Shown: one piece after another, positions 8,691 to 17,472 of the stretch
Position numbering within the stretch: position 1 is the first letter of the stretch
How the letters are laid out: each line of letters opens with the position of its first letter
Assembly: GCA_937889545.1 (NCBI GenBank)
Contig: CALAOT010000126.1
Span: forward strand, 1 to 64,000
DNA: 64,000 nucleotides
Origin: an uncultured Opitutaceae bacterium
GTDB lineage: Bacteria > Verrucomicrobiota > Verrucomicrobiia > Opitutales > Opitutaceae
Reading direction: 5' to 3'
Program-made: the position numbers and the translations under genes
Notes under the pieces: generated by a model
What the model saw: the letters and a program-made list of their open reading frames with translations, nothing else
Told to the model about the DNA's origin: nothing
Database searches by the model: none

Positions 8691-9092
8691 ATGAACACGA
8701 GAACCCACACCAGGAGCACATCCAGCCGCAAGCTCAACGCGCACGAGGCCTACAAAGCCCCGTACCGCCAGCCGAGCTACGACTGCCGTGAGCTCCCGGA
8801 CGCCGTCACCATCGTCGTCTACGTCCCCGGCGTGGATGTCTCGGGCGTGGAGATAGAGGCGCACGGGCCTGACCTTCTCGTCACCGCGCACAAGATCCGT
8901 TTTGTGCGGGTGAACTGGCAGGCCCTGCACCTCGAGGGATCGCAGCGCGACTACCGCCTGCGCCTGCGGCTCGGCCTGGGCTTCGACTACGCCCGGATGC
9001 GCGCCGATTTCCACGACGGCGTCCTCACCCTGACGCTTCCCAAGCGCCAGGCGGACGCCGCGCCGGCGCACCGCCTGCGCCGCGTCGCGTAG
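8691..9092 (+). CDS. Hsp20/alpha-crystallin family small heat-shock protein
   Basis: The 133-residue protein consists of a short disordered N-terminus and an alpha-crystallin domain (about residues 28-118). The domain has the expected strand order (ELPDAVTIVVYVPGV, GVEIEAHGPDLLVTA, and the closing DFHDGVLTLTLPK with the conserved GVL-L-PK pattern). Such proteins hold unfolding clients in large cytoplasmic oligomers. The sequence between the two halves is atypical (KIRFVRVNWQALHLE), with the usual arginine-rich strand replaced. A sigma-54-like promoter and long leader lie upstream. Confidence 0.88.
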   Translation: MNTRTHTRSTSSRKLNAHEAYKAPYRQPSYDCRELPDAVTIVVYVPGVDVSGVEIEAHGPDLLVTAHKIRFVRVNWQALHLEGSQRDYRLRLRLGLGFDYARMRADFHDGVLTLTLPKRQADAAPAHRLRRVA

Positions 9093-9382
9093 TCCGCGAT
9101 CCCCGGTTCCCCGCGGGCCATCCCTCCTTTCCGGCGGCGGTCGCGTCCGCGGGCGGCTGGGGACGCCGTGAGCGTGTGTGTGTTTTTAAATTTAGCGGCA
9201 CATTTACACGCCAAAGGAGTCTACTGATGCACCATGACCCAGCAGCCGCATACATCCGAAGCGCGACCACTGCACAGCCGCACGGCGGCGATTCGCGCCA
9301 CCCCGCGTCAGGATGCCATTTGGAACCGCCCCGTCTTCAGGCCCCCTCCCCTCGAAGTCCAGCCGGCCCGTCTGGAGTTGCC
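9093..9382. other. 290-bp convergent intergenic region with a possible small ORF
   Basis: Between hsp20 and rlmJ there is an AT-rich patch (GTTTTTAAATTTAGC, about 9182) and a strong Shine-Dalgarno-like AAAGGAG at 9213-9219. An ATG at 9226 lies 6 bases after it and another at 9234. The 9234 frame encodes 72 residues and ends at 9452, inside the 3' end of rlmJ on the other strand. I recognise no domain, so it is not called as a gene. Confidence 0.3.
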
Positions 9383-10240
9383 CTACTTGGGCACGATCCA
9401 GCGGACCGAGCCCTGGGCCCCGTGGCCGCAGGAGAGCGCGACCTGCAAGTAGGCCAGGATCAGGCGGGCCTCTTCGTCGAATCGCCACGGGGGGTTGACC
9501 ACGGCGACGCCGCACCCGGTCATCCTCGGCGCGTCCGGATCGACCACCAGCTCGGCGGCGAACGAGGGCACGTCGGCGCCCTCGAGCCACCCGAGAAGGC
9601 CGTCCGTCCGCGCCCTCCCGGTCAGGGGATACCAGACCGCATACGTTCCGCCGGGAAACCGCCCGATCCCCTCGCCCAGCGCGGCGGAGACCGCGGACCA
9701 CTCCTCCTGCGCCTCGTACGGGGGGTCGATCAGCACCAGAGCCCGCCTCTCAGCGGGAGGCAGGCAGGCCTTGATGGCCCCATAACCGTCCGCCTCGTGC
9801 ACGGAGACGCGGCGCTCTCCGGAGAACTCATTCCGGAGCGCGGCGCATTCCGCGGGGTGCTTCTCCCACAATTCGAGCCGGTCCTGCGGCCGGGCGATCA
9901 GGCGAACGATCCGGGGCGATCCCGGGTAGAAGCGGGGCCCGGCGGTGAGGTTACCCTGGCTCCGGTCGTATCCGCGGACGATTCCCAGGTAGTCCTGGAC
10001 CCCGGCGGGCGCATCGGCCCGGTCCCACAGCCTGGCTATCCCGCCCGGCCACTCGGGCTGCCTGGCCCTCGAATCGCCCTGCGCGGCGCGCGAAAGGTCG
10101 TAGCGGCCCCGGCCGGCGTGGGTGTCGACGAACACGAATCCCTTCTCCTTCCCCTGGATCGCCCGCACAAGGCGCACCAGGAGCGCGTGCTTGAGCACGT
10201 CCGCATAGTTGGCCGCGTGGAATGCGTGCCGGTAATTCAC
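9383..10240 (-). CDS. rlmJ: 23S rRNA (adenine2030-N6)-methyltransferase
   Basis: The 285-residue protein opens with the RlmJ signature MNYRHAFHAANYADVLKH. It carries the SAM-binding motif VDTHAGRGRYDL (39-50) and the N6-adenine methyltransferase catalytic motif DPPYE (172-176). The enzyme methylates A2030 of 23S rRNA. The length is normal for the family. The gene is divergent from the DUF4412 gene, 55 bp away. Confidence 0.93.
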   Translation of the reverse strand: MNYRHAFHAANYADVLKHALLVRLVRAIQGKEKGFVFVDTHAGRGRYDLSRAAQGDSRARQPEWPGGIARLWDRADAPAGVQDYLGIVRGYDRSQGNLTAGPRFYPGSPRIVRLIARPQDRLELWEKHPAECAALRNEFSGERRVSVHEADGYGAIKACLPPAERRALVLIDPPYEAQEEWSAVSAALGEGIGRFPGGTYAVWYPLTGRARTDGLLGWLEGADVPSFAAELVVDPDAPRMTGCGVAVVNPPWRFDEEARLILAYLQVALSCGHGAQGSVRWIVPK

Positions 10241-10295
10241 ACCCTTGGGCTTCTTTCATTGCACCGGCCCGCGGCAATCCGATAATCGCGCCTCC

Positions 10296-11021
10296 ATGAA
10301 ATTAATCCCAGCGCTTGCCGCAATGTGCGCGCTCCTGCTGCCCCGCGCGCTCCCCGCCGAATCCTTTGAAGGGAAGGTGTCCATGAAGGTCACGTCCCCC
10401 GCAGCCTCGAAGGACGGCCCGCAGTCGATCGACTACCTCATGAAGGAGGGCTACATGAGGATGGAGGTCGCGACGGCCAGGGGCCAGGCAAGCATGATCA
10501 TGGATTTCAAGAACCAGCAGATGCTGATCCTGATGCCCCAGCAGAGGATGTACATGGTCCAGCCCTTCCCGCAGCCCCCGGCGAACCCGGCGGGCAACCC
10601 CGCGGCCAAGAAGCTTGGCGCGGACGTGCAGGTGACGACGGAGAAGGACACCATCCTCGGCTACGAATGCACGAAGATCGTGACCTCGACGGCTGACGGC
10701 ACCGCCGAGGTGTGGGTCACCGACCAGCTCGGCACGTTCATGGGGCTTTCCCCCGGGTCAGGCGGCCCCGGGCGCAGGCCCCAGGCCGCCCAGCCATGGG
10801 AGTCGGCGCTCAAGGGGAAGGGCTATTTCCCCATGCGAGTCGTCGCGACCGCGAACGGGAAGGGCACGTTCCGGCTCGACGTGACGTCTGTCGAGAAGGT
10901 GAGGCTCCCCGATTCCGAGTTCGCGGCGCCCGAAGGCTGGCGCAAGCTCGACATAGGGTCGATGATGGGAGGCGCGATGCCCGGGGGATTCCCCGGCGCG
11001 CGGCCGGCCGGAAACAACTGA
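10296..11021 (+). CDS. exported DUF4412 domain protein
   Basis: The 241-residue protein has a signal peptide (about residues 1-21, ending LPAES). It is followed by a lipoprotein-localisation-like beta fold typical of DUF4412 (YMRMEV, MIMDFKNQQMLILMPQQRMYMV, then TILGYECTKI and AEVWVTDQLG). It is probably periplasmic or surface-anchored. A low-complexity Gly/Pro/Ala tail ends the protein. The stop codon is immediately followed by the GTG start of the metallophosphatase, so the genes are likely translated from one mRNA. The role is unknown. Confidence 0.8.
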   Translation: MKLIPALAAMCALLLPRALPAESFEGKVSMKVTSPAASKDGPQSIDYLMKEGYMRMEVATARGQASMIMDFKNQQMLILMPQQRMYMVQPFPQPPANPAGNPAAKKLGADVQVTTEKDTILGYECTKIVTSTADGTAEVWVTDQLGTFMGLSPGSGGPGRRPQAAQPWESALKGKGYFPMRVVATANGKGTFRLDVTSVEKVRLPDSEFAAPEGWRKLDIGSMMGGAMPGGFPGARPAGNN

Positions 11022-11843
11022 GTGGGAGCGAATCTCATCCGCATTGTGTCGGACGTGCACTACGCGGACCGATCGAGCCGCGTGCGATCGCTCGCCCAGC
11101 TGCGCCCGCTGCTGGAGGGGGCGACCTCGTTCGTCCTCAACGGGGACACGCTCGACAGCCGCCCCGACAGGGACCCCCAGCGCACGGCGGATAGGCGCCG
11201 CGAGGTGCTCGGGTTCTTCGCCTCCGCCGGGACGCCCGTCACGTTTCTCACGGGCAACCACGACCCGGACCTCTCCGGGCAGAACGCGGTGGAGTTCGAG
11301 GCAGGCCGCGTGCTTGTCACGCATGGCGACGTGCTTTTCGACACCATCGTCCCCTGGGCCAAGGATGCCGCGGCAATCCGCCAGAAGGTGCTCGCAGCCC
11401 TTGCGGCGCTTCCCGAGGACGCCGGCAGCCGGCTCGACGGCCGGCTGGCCGCCTTCCGGTCCGTGGCCGCGACGATTCCCCAGCGCCACCAGTCGGAGCC
11501 GGACCCGCTGCGCTACGCCCTGCGCCTCGCCGGCGACACCGTCTGGCCGCCCTATCGGGCGTTCTCGATCCTGCGGGCCTGGCGCGAGGCGCCCGGCAGG
11601 GCGGCCGCGCTTGCCCGCAAGCACAGTCCCAGGGCGAAGTTCATCATCATCGGGCACACCCACAGGTCCGGCGTGTGGCAGACCGCCTCCGGCATCGTCG
11701 TGATCAACACCGGCTCGTTCTGCAGGCCCTTCGGCGCCATGGCGGCCGAGATCTCCGGCGGCAGGATCCGGATCCGACGCATCGAGTCCAGGCGGGGCGA
11801 GTTCCACCCCGGCGCCACGGTGGCCGAGTTCGCTACGTCATGA
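11022..11843 (+). CDS. calcineurin-like metallophosphoesterase
   Basis: The 273-residue protein has the full dimetal phosphoesterase set in order: SDVH (10-13), NGDTLD (about 40), GNHD (about 84), THGD (about 104) and GHTH (about 212). The start is a GTG directly abutting the DUF4412 stop. The layout resembles UDP-2,3-diacylglucosamine hydrolase-like enzymes of lipid A synthesis, but the sequence does not settle the substrate. The next small gene overlaps its stop codon. Confidence 0.88.
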   Translation: MGANLIRIVSDVHYADRSSRVRSLAQLRPLLEGATSFVLNGDTLDSRPDRDPQRTADRRREVLGFFASAGTPVTFLTGNHDPDLSGQNAVEFEAGRVLVTHGDVLFDTIVPWAKDAAAIRQKVLAALAALPEDAGSRLDGRLAAFRSVAATIPQRHQSEPDPLRYALRLAGDTVWPPYRAFSILRAWREAPGRAAALARKHSPRAKFIIIGHTHRSGVWQTASGIVVINTGSFCRPFGAMAAEISGGRIRIRRIESRRGEFHPGATVAEFATS

Positions 11844-12085
11844 GCACGCAATTCGGGTGGTGGGTCACGGATCCGATGCTCGGGAAATTCCAGGTCAGGG
11901 CCGTCATCCACGGCGGCATCCTGTCCTGGTTTCGCAAGCAGGGGCATTTCGCCTCCTGGGTGGCCCACGACCCAAGCGAGGACGACTGGAACCGGCTCGT
12001 CTCCGAGGCCGAGCGGCGCGTTCCCCGGCGGCTCATATCCCCCAAGCAATTCACCGAGATCAAGAACCTGCGCGAGCACAGGTAG
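11840..12085 (+). CDS. conserved small protein, function unknown
   Basis: The 81-residue protein is tryptophan- and basic-residue-rich (FGWWVTDPMLGKFQVRAVIHGG, KQGHFASWVAHDPSEDDWNRL). It has no signal peptide or membrane segment. The ATG overlaps the stop of the metallophosphatase (ATGA), which argues that it is real and translationally coupled. I do not recognise the family. Confidence 0.65.
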   Translation: MSTQFGWWVTDPMLGKFQVRAVIHGGILSWFRKQGHFASWVAHDPSEDDWNRLVSEAERRVPRRLISPKQFTEIKNLREHR

Positions 12086-12120
12086 GCCGGCGCCACGCCG
12101 CCCAGGATCCCATCCCCCCC

Positions 12121-12558
12121 ATGCCCAAAATCGACGTCAACAAAGTTGCCGAAATACTCAAGAAGCACCATATCGATCCCGCGGTCCTGCGCCGGGTGGT
12201 CGAGGAGATGAACATCGCCGTGCAGCCCGATCCGGGAGAGGGCGAGCAGCCTCCACCGGTCAAGAAGCAGTACGCAATCCTCGTCAGCGATCCCGACGGT
12301 CGCCTGCCGGAGGGCGATTTCACGGGATGGGTCCTGCAGATTCCCGAGAGCGACAGCCCCGCGAGCTCCCGGGAGCGGATAGCCAAGGGAGCCTACGACT
12401 ACAATGCCTCGAAGAAGGGCAGGCTCTACCCGGCGAAGACCGTGGGCGAGGCCCTTGAGAGCGTCCCGGGGAGGTTCTTCAGGGACGCCGAGCTCTGGGT
12501 GAAGACAAAGACGCCGGTCGTCGTCCTGCGCACCGACAACGAGATTCCGGGGGGCTAA
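12121..12558 (+). CDS. conserved hypothetical protein
   Basis: The 145-residue protein has an N-terminal helical segment (MPKIDVNKVAEILKKHHIDPAVLRRVVEEM), a proline-rich linker, then an alpha/beta region (QYAILVSDP, FTGWVLQIPE, AYDYNASKKG, AELWVKTKTPVVVLRTDNE). There is no catalytic motif or signal peptide. It follows the small tryptophan-rich gene by 35 bp and is convergent with the DUF192 gene. I recall comparable proteins in Verrucomicrobia but no assigned role. Confidence 0.7.
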   Translation: MPKIDVNKVAEILKKHHIDPAVLRRVVEEMNIAVQPDPGEGEQPPPVKKQYAILVSDPDGRLPEGDFTGWVLQIPESDSPASSRERIAKGAYDYNASKKGRLYPAKTVGEALESVPGRFFRDAELWVKTKTPVVVLRTDNEIPGG

Positions 12559-12565
12559 AGGGCCG

Positions 12566-13102
12566 CTACTCGAGCTTGAACTTCGCAAGGTCGAAGCCGC
12601 GCGCCTTCATGGCGGCAGCCACGGCCTTGAGGTCAACGCGCGTGCCCGGGTGGACGCCGTTTGCGGCGAACCAGCCCTGCGGCATCTCGAGCGCATACTT
12701 CAGCTGGTCGCTGTACGACTGGACGGGGCGCTCGTCGAACGGAAGCAGCGGATAGATCTCGGCGATCACGCCGTCCGCCGTCAGGTAGCCCAGGTCGAGG
12801 GCCTCGGGCGTGTTGTGCATCCAGTAGCTGAGCCTCCGAGGCCTGGGATAGACGAAGATCATCCCCTCGTTCCTGCCGAGGTCGCTCCGCTGCATCAGCC
12901 CGCGATCCTGCTCCTCCGGCAGCACGGCGACCTGGAGCTCCGCGGAGTGGCCCCCCACATCGACCGTGAAGTGGTCCCATACGGTCTTCTGGGGGGAACC
13001 CGCATCCGAATCCTTCCCGGAGCCGCAGCCCGAGACGGCAAGCCCCAGGAAGGCCGCAGCCGCGGCCCAGGCCCTCAGCGAAACCAGATTTGCATTTTGC
13101 AC
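12566..13102 (-). CDS. DUF192 family lipoprotein
   Basis: This DUF192 protein carries a lipoprotein signal. From a GTG at 13102 it reads MQNANLVSLRAWAAAAAF, and the lipobox LAVSGC places the acylated cysteine at about residue 26. The mature part shows the DUF192 motifs: LQVAVLPEEQDRGLMQR, EGMIFVYP and LSYWMHNTPEALDLGYL. The frame remains open to 13162, but those codons overlap the oppositely oriented peptidase start and add nothing family-like. DUF192 proteins are small beta-barrels, often exported, of unclear role. Confidence 0.85.
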   Translation of the reverse strand: MQNANLVSLRAWAAAAAFLGLAVSGCGSGKDSDAGSPQKTVWDHFTVDVGGHSAELQVAVLPEEQDRGLMQRSDLGRNEGMIFVYPRPRRLSYWMHNTPEALDLGYLTADGVIAEIYPLLPFDERPVQSYSDQLKYALEMPQGWFAANGVHPGTRVDLKAVAAAMKARGFDLAKFKLE

Positions 13103-13152
13103 GTATTCGCAGGTTAATTCAAGCGCGCCTTTAGACAATCCCCGTCTGTCAC

Positions 13153-14295
13153 ATGAACCCAAAGAAGAACCGCAACATCCTCCTGTACTCCGACACCGCC
13201 AGGAGCGCCGATGCCCTCCACTTCGGGGGCGTCGCCATGCACGATCCCTTCATCGCGCTTAGCGCCAGGGGAAGGAAGTATGCGGTCGTGAGCGCCCTCG
13301 AATTCGGGCGGGTAAAGCGGCACTCGGATTTCGGCACCGTGCTTCCGCTCGAGGCCTGGCTCGAGAAGGCGCGCCGCGCATGGCCCCGGCGCAGCCCGGG
13401 ACCCGCCCTGGTGGTCGCGCTCCTTGCGAGGGAGCTCAAGGCCGGTCCGTTCACCGTGCCGGATGACTTTCCGGCGGGCCTTTACAGGGAGCTTTGCGGC
13501 CTCGGCCTGCGCATCCGGATATCGGCAGGCGCCCTCTTCCCGGAGAGGGAGATCAAGTCGCCCTCCGAGGCCGCCGCGATCCGGGAGGGAAACCGCTGCA
13601 GCGCCACCGGCATCGCCGCCGCGGAGAGGCTCCTGCGGGCGTGCCGCGTCCGCGCCGGACGGCTGCTCCATAAGGGGAGCGTCCTCACGAGCGAGCGCGT
13701 CAAGGTCGCGGTCGAGACCGCCTGCATCGAGGAAGGGTCCGTCTCGGATTCGACCATCGTCGCGGGCGGGGACCAAGCCTGCGACCCGCACAACGCGGGC
13801 TCGGGCCCCCTTCGCGCCAACCAGCTCATCATCGTCGATGTCTTTCCGCGGGTCACCGCCACCGGATTCCACGGCGACATGACCCGCACGTTCCTGCGGG
13901 GAAAGGCGAGCGACGCCCAGAGGGCGATAGTCGGGGCGGTCCGGGAGGCCCAGCTCAGGGCGCTTGCGATCATCCGGGCGGGCGTCAACGGGACCGAGGT
14001 TCACCGCAGCGTGTGCGAGACCTTCCTCGCCCGGGGGTTCAAGACCCGGCGCACCCCGCGAGGGTCGGTCGGGTTTTTCCACGGCACAGGACACGGGCTC
14101 GGGCTTGAAATCCATGAGCCGCCGCGGATGAACGCGACGTTTGACTACGCCCTCAAGAAGGGCTCCGTGGTCACGGTGGAACCCGGCCTCTACTATCCCG
14201 GAGTCGGCGCGTGCCGGATCGAGGACGTCGTCCAGGTGACGGCAGGCGCCCCGCGCATGCTGTCCAGGTACCCCTACGAATGGGAGCTTCGGTAG
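13153..14295 (+). CDS. M24 family metallopeptidase (Xaa-Pro aminopeptidase-like)
   Basis: The 380-residue protein consists of an N-terminal creatinase-like domain (1-140) and a C-terminal pita-bread domain. The five dimetal ligands are visible in their usual contexts: D in IVDVFPR, D in GDMTRTF, H in GTGHGLGLEIHEPP, E in VTVEPGLYYPG and E in RIEDVV. It should cleave N-terminal residues, often before proline, in the cytoplasm. The start at 13153 is 50 bp from the divergent DUF192 start, so the two share a short promoter region. Confidence 0.9.
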   Translation: MNPKKNRNILLYSDTARSADALHFGGVAMHDPFIALSARGRKYAVVSALEFGRVKRHSDFGTVLPLEAWLEKARRAWPRRSPGPALVVALLARELKAGPFTVPDDFPAGLYRELCGLGLRIRISAGALFPEREIKSPSEAAAIREGNRCSATGIAAAERLLRACRVRAGRLLHKGSVLTSERVKVAVETACIEEGSVSDSTIVAGGDQACDPHNAGSGPLRANQLIIVDVFPRVTATGFHGDMTRTFLRGKASDAQRAIVGAVREAQLRALAIIRAGVNGTEVHRSVCETFLARGFKTRRTPRGSVGFFHGTGHGLGLEIHEPPRMNATFDYALKKGSVVTVEPGLYYPGVGACRIEDVVQVTAGAPRMLSRYPYEWELR

Positions 14296-14324
14296 CGCCC
14301 GCCCGCCGCAGAGCCACCCCAGCC

Positions 14325-15314
14325 ATGTCGATCCCAGCCAGCAAGGCGAAGGCGCTCCTCAAGAGGATCACCGGTCTCCGGATCCTGGTCATCGGCGACG
14401 TGATGCTCGACCACTACATCTGGGGAGACGCCACCCGGATTTCTCCGGAGGCGCCCGTGCCCGTCATCGACATCGCGCGCGACACGTGGACGGGCGGCGG
14501 CGCGGCAAACGTCGCGCTCAACATTGCGGCGCTCGGCGCCCGCTGCACGGTGTTCGGTTTCATAGGCGCCGACCCACACGGCGTTCACCTGCGCGCGATC
14601 CTCCGGGAAAGGGGCGTCGACGCAATCTCCCCGCCCGGGAAAGGAAGGACGATCGTCAAGACCCGCGTGCTCGTGCAGCACCAGCAGCTCTGCCGGCTCG
14701 ACCGCGAGTCGCCACCCTCCTCATACGCCGTCGATCCGGCGCTCGCCGGAAGGCTCCTTGCGAGGGCGATCAAATCGAGCGACGCGGTCGTCCTGTCGGA
14801 CTATGCCAAGGGGCTCCTCACGGACGGGTTCGTCTCCCGCGTCGCCCGGCTCGCCCGCGACGCGAGAAAGTTCATCGCGCTGGACCCCAAGCCCAAGAAC
14901 CGGCTGGCCTTCGCCGGGCTCGACCTGATCACGCCGAACAAGAAGGAGGCGCTGCAGCTCGCCGGCCTGGAGCCGGAGCCCGGCTCCCCGTTCCCGGCCG
15001 CGGCCGTGTGCGCACTCCTGCACGAGAGGTTCTCCTCGAGATACGTCGTCGTCACCCTGGGCGAGGAGGGAATGCTGCTGAGCTCGTCGGGCCGTGTGAT
15101 CAAGGCGATCCCGACGGCCGCCCGGGAAATCTTCGACGTCTCCGGCGCGGGCGACACCGCGCTCGCGGCCCTGGTCCTAGCGCTCAACTCCGGGGCCGGC
15201 CTTGAGGAGGCCGCTCATTTTGCCAACGCGGCCGCGGGTGTCGTCGTCGCCAAGCTGGGGACGGCCACGGTCTCCCCGGGCGAGCTGCTTGGCCACCTTT
15301 CGCACGCGCCGTGA
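14325..15314 (+). CDS. rfaE1: PfkB-family kinase, D-glycero-beta-D-manno-heptose-7-phosphate kinase-like
   Basis: The 329-residue sugar kinase has the HldE/RfaE1 opening (RILVIGDVMLDHYIWGDATRISPEAP), where VMLDHY and ISPEAPVP are hallmarks of the heptose kinase branch. It also has GGGAANVALN and the PfkB catalytic DVSGAGDTA near the C-terminus. No C-terminal nucleotidyltransferase domain is present, so it is the single-domain form. It overlaps gmhB by 4 bp (GTGA), which supports a role in ADP-heptose synthesis for lipopolysaccharide: the kinase makes heptose 1,7-bisphosphate and GmhB removes the 7-phosphate. Confidence 0.88.
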   Translation: MSIPASKAKALLKRITGLRILVIGDVMLDHYIWGDATRISPEAPVPVIDIARDTWTGGGAANVALNIAALGARCTVFGFIGADPHGVHLRAILRERGVDAISPPGKGRTIVKTRVLVQHQQLCRLDRESPPSSYAVDPALAGRLLARAIKSSDAVVLSDYAKGLLTDGFVSRVARLARDARKFIALDPKPKNRLAFAGLDLITPNKKEALQLAGLEPEPGSPFPAAAVCALLHERFSSRYVVVTLGEEGMLLSSSGRVIKAIPTAAREIFDVSGAGDTALAALVLALNSGAGLEEAAHFANAAAGVVVAKLGTATVSPGELLGHLSHAP

Positions 15315-15841
15315 ACCGGGCCCTTTTCCTCGATCGCGACGGAACATTGATCGTGGACAGGGTCTATCTCGCCGATCCCGCGGGCGTGGAGCTGATTCCC
15401 GGGGCCGCCGAGGGGCTGCGCCGGGCCCGCACGCTCGGATTCAAGGTCTTCCTGTTCACCAACCAGTCGGGGATCGGCCGCGGCCTCCACTCGATCGACG
15501 ACACGTACAGGGTGAACGCGCGCATGGAAGAGATGCTCGGGCTGCCGGCGCCCGTGTTTGACGGCGTTTGCGTCGCGCCTGAGCCCCCGGGCCATCCATC
15601 GCCATACAGGAAGCCGTCGCCCCTGTTCATCCTGGAGACAATCGCCGAGCACCAGCTCGATCCCGCCGAATGCTGGATGGTCGGCGACTCGGCGGCCGAC
15701 GTGGGCGCGGCCCTGGCGGCAGGCATCCGCGCCGCGGCCGTGCGCACCGGCAGGGTGCCCCCGGAATCCCTCCAGGAGGTCGCCGCGGGCAGGGTCCCCG
15801 TGTACGCGGACTTCGGCTCGTTCGCGGCGACCCTGAAATGA
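15311..15841 (+). CDS. gmhB: D-glycero-D-manno-heptose 1,7-bisphosphate 7-phosphatase (HAD family)
   Basis: This is a 176-residue HAD-IIIA phosphatase. Catalytic aspartates are in LFLDRDGTL (D8, D10). The second motif [12 protein letters not shown] and the fourth motif MVGDSAADV follow the GmhB/HisB-N pattern. The CxH...CxC zinc loop typical of GmhB is missing: in its place is [18 protein letters not shown], with a single cysteine. The GTG start overlaps the kinase stop, and the stop overlaps the tlyA start, so the cluster is translationally coupled. Phosphatase activity is secure; heptose specificity rests on the adjacent kinase. Confidence 0.85.
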   Translation: MNRALFLDRDGTLIVDRVYLADPAGVELIPGAAEGLRRARTLGFKVFLFTNQSGIGRGLHSIDDTYRVNARMEEMLGLPAPVFDGVCVAPEPPGHPSPYRKPSPLFILETIAEHQLDPAECWMVGDSAADVGAALAAGIRAAAVRTGRVPPESLQEVAAGRVPVYADFGSFAATLK

Positions 15842-16614
15842 AGCGGCGCCTCGACGAGATTCTCGTCGCGCGCGGGCTCGCCGAGTCAAGGTCCCAGGCG
15901 AAGGCGCTCATCATGTCGGGCCGCGTGTTCCGGGGAACCGAGCGCCTGGACAAGCCCGGCCGGGAATTCGCCGAGGACTGCGATCTCTCGCTCCTCAAGC
16001 CTCCGCGCTTTGTGAGCCGGGGCGGCGAAAAGCTCACGGCCGCCCTCGAAAGGTATGCGATCGACCTCAGGGGCGCGCATGTCCTGGACGTCGGCGCCTC
16101 GACCGGGGGCTTCACGGACTGCGCGCTCCAGTCGGGCGCTGCCTCGGTCGTCTGCGTGGATGTCGGCAGGGCGCAGCTCCACGCGAGGCTCAGGGCGGAC
16201 CCGCGCGTCGTGAACCTGGAGAAGCTCAATGCGCGCCGCCTTGCGCCATCCGACCTGCCCCGGACGCAATTCGACGCGGTCGTGATGGACCTCTCGTTCA
16301 TCTCGCTCAAGGCTGTCCTGCCCGCGGTCTGGCCGTTTCTCCGGACCGGCGGCGTCCTCGTCGCCCTGGTCAAGCCGCAGTTCGAGGCGGGCAAGGCGGA
16401 GGCCGACAAGGGCCGGGGCGTGATCCGGGACGCATCCGTGCGCGAGGCCGCGCTTGCCACCGTCCGGGACTTTGCGCTCGCCAGCCTGCCCGGCGCGCAG
16501 CTCGGGGGCTCGATGGACTCCCCGATCGAGGGCGCCGACGGGAACCGGGAATTCCTGTTGTGCCTCCGGCGAAGCTCGGCCATCAAACAGGAACCGCAGG
16601 GCCAAGCCGGCTGA
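15838..16614 (+). CDS. tlyA: TlyA family rRNA (cytidine-2'-O)-methyltransferase
   Basis: The 258-residue protein has an N-terminal S4 RNA-binding domain (about 1-60; [28 protein letters not shown] style) and a FtsJ-like Rossmann methyltransferase domain. The SAM motif is [14 protein letters not shown] (about 81-94). DLSFISL and KPQFEAGK correspond to the K-D-K-E catalytic set. TlyA proteins methylate ribosomal RNA riboses and in some bacteria behave as hemolysins. The ATG overlaps the gmhB stop. It is followed by nadK with no real gap, a linkage also seen in other bacteria. Confidence 0.9.
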   Translation: MKRRLDEILVARGLAESRSQAKALIMSGRVFRGTERLDKPGREFAEDCDLSLLKPPRFVSRGGEKLTAALERYAIDLRGAHVLDVGASTGGFTDCALQSGAASVVCVDVGRAQLHARLRADPRVVNLEKLNARRLAPSDLPRTQFDAVVMDLSFISLKAVLPAVWPFLRTGGVLVALVKPQFEAGKAEADKGRGVIRDASVREAALATVRDFALASLPGAQLGGSMDSPIEGADGNREFLLCLRRSSAIKQEPQGQAG

Positions 16615-16618
16615 ACCC

Positions 16619-17458
16619 ATGAAGCCTATCCGCTCAATCGCATTCGTCATCAACTCCGGGAAGTCCGGCGCGGTCGGGCTTGGGCGGGAGCTGGTCGCCG
16701 CGGCGCGCGCAAAGGGCGTCCGGCTCAAGCAGACGACCCGGTTTCTACTGCCCCGCGGCTTCCTGCACGGGTGCGACGCATGCTGCGTGATCGGCGGCGA
16801 CGGCACGCTTCTCGGCGTCGTCCGCGAGGCGGCGCTCGAGAAGGTGCCCCTCATCGGTGTGAACTGCGGCAGCCTCGGGTTTCTGACCCCCTTTTCGCCC
16901 GAGGAGGCGCGGTCGGAGTTTGACGGCCTCCTGGCGGGCTCATTCCGGGTGGACTACAGGGCGATGCTCGAGTGCCGCGTTGCCGGCGGACGCCCGAATC
17001 TCGCCCTGAACGACGTGCTCATCAAGGACAGGGTCACTTCAAGGCTCGTCCATCTCGAGGTGTTCGCCGACGGGGAGCTGGTCACGGACTACTTCTCCGA
17101 CGGGCTCATCTTTGCGACGGCGACGGGGTCGACCGCGTACAACCTGTCCGCGGGCGGCCCGATCATCCACCCCGAGGCCAACGTGATCGCGATGACTCCG
17201 ATCTGCCCGCACACGCTGACGAACCGTTCGATCATATTCCGCGACACCGTCAAGCTTCGCGTTATCAACCGCTCGAATGGCGCGCGGCTGCTCGTCGGGA
17301 TCGACGGCCACGGCGAATTGAGGGCCGCGACCGGCGAATGGGTCGACATCTCGATCGCCCGAGTCCGGCTTCCGCTTGCCCAGCGGAAGGGATACTCCCA
17401 CTTCGCCGTCACGCGCTCCAAGCTCAAGTGGAGCGGCGGCGCCGCCGAAAGGAAGTAG
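16619..17458 (+). CDS. nadK: NAD kinase
   Basis: The 279-residue protein has the diagnostic GGDGTLL (59-65) and TATGSTAYNLSAGGPI (about 162-177) motifs. It phosphorylates NAD to NADP. The usual NE(D) motif appears as LNDVLI. The C-terminal beta-sandwich contains DGHGEL, matching the DGQ region of the family. It lies 4 bp after tlyA and ends the overlapping rfaE1-gmhB-tlyA-nadK cluster. It is convergent with the M16 peptidase gene. Confidence 0.93.
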   Translation: MKPIRSIAFVINSGKSGAVGLGRELVAAARAKGVRLKQTTRFLLPRGFLHGCDACCVIGGDGTLLGVVREAALEKVPLIGVNCGSLGFLTPFSPEEARSEFDGLLAGSFRVDYRAMLECRVAGGRPNLALNDVLIKDRVTSRLVHLEVFADGELVTDYFSDGLIFATATGSTAYNLSAGGPIIHPEANVIAMTPICPHTLTNRSIIFRDTVKLRVINRSNGARLLVGIDGHGELRAATGEWVDISIARVRLPLAQRKGYSHFAVTRSKLKWSGGAAERK

Positions 17459-17472
17459 GACCCTCCCGGGCC

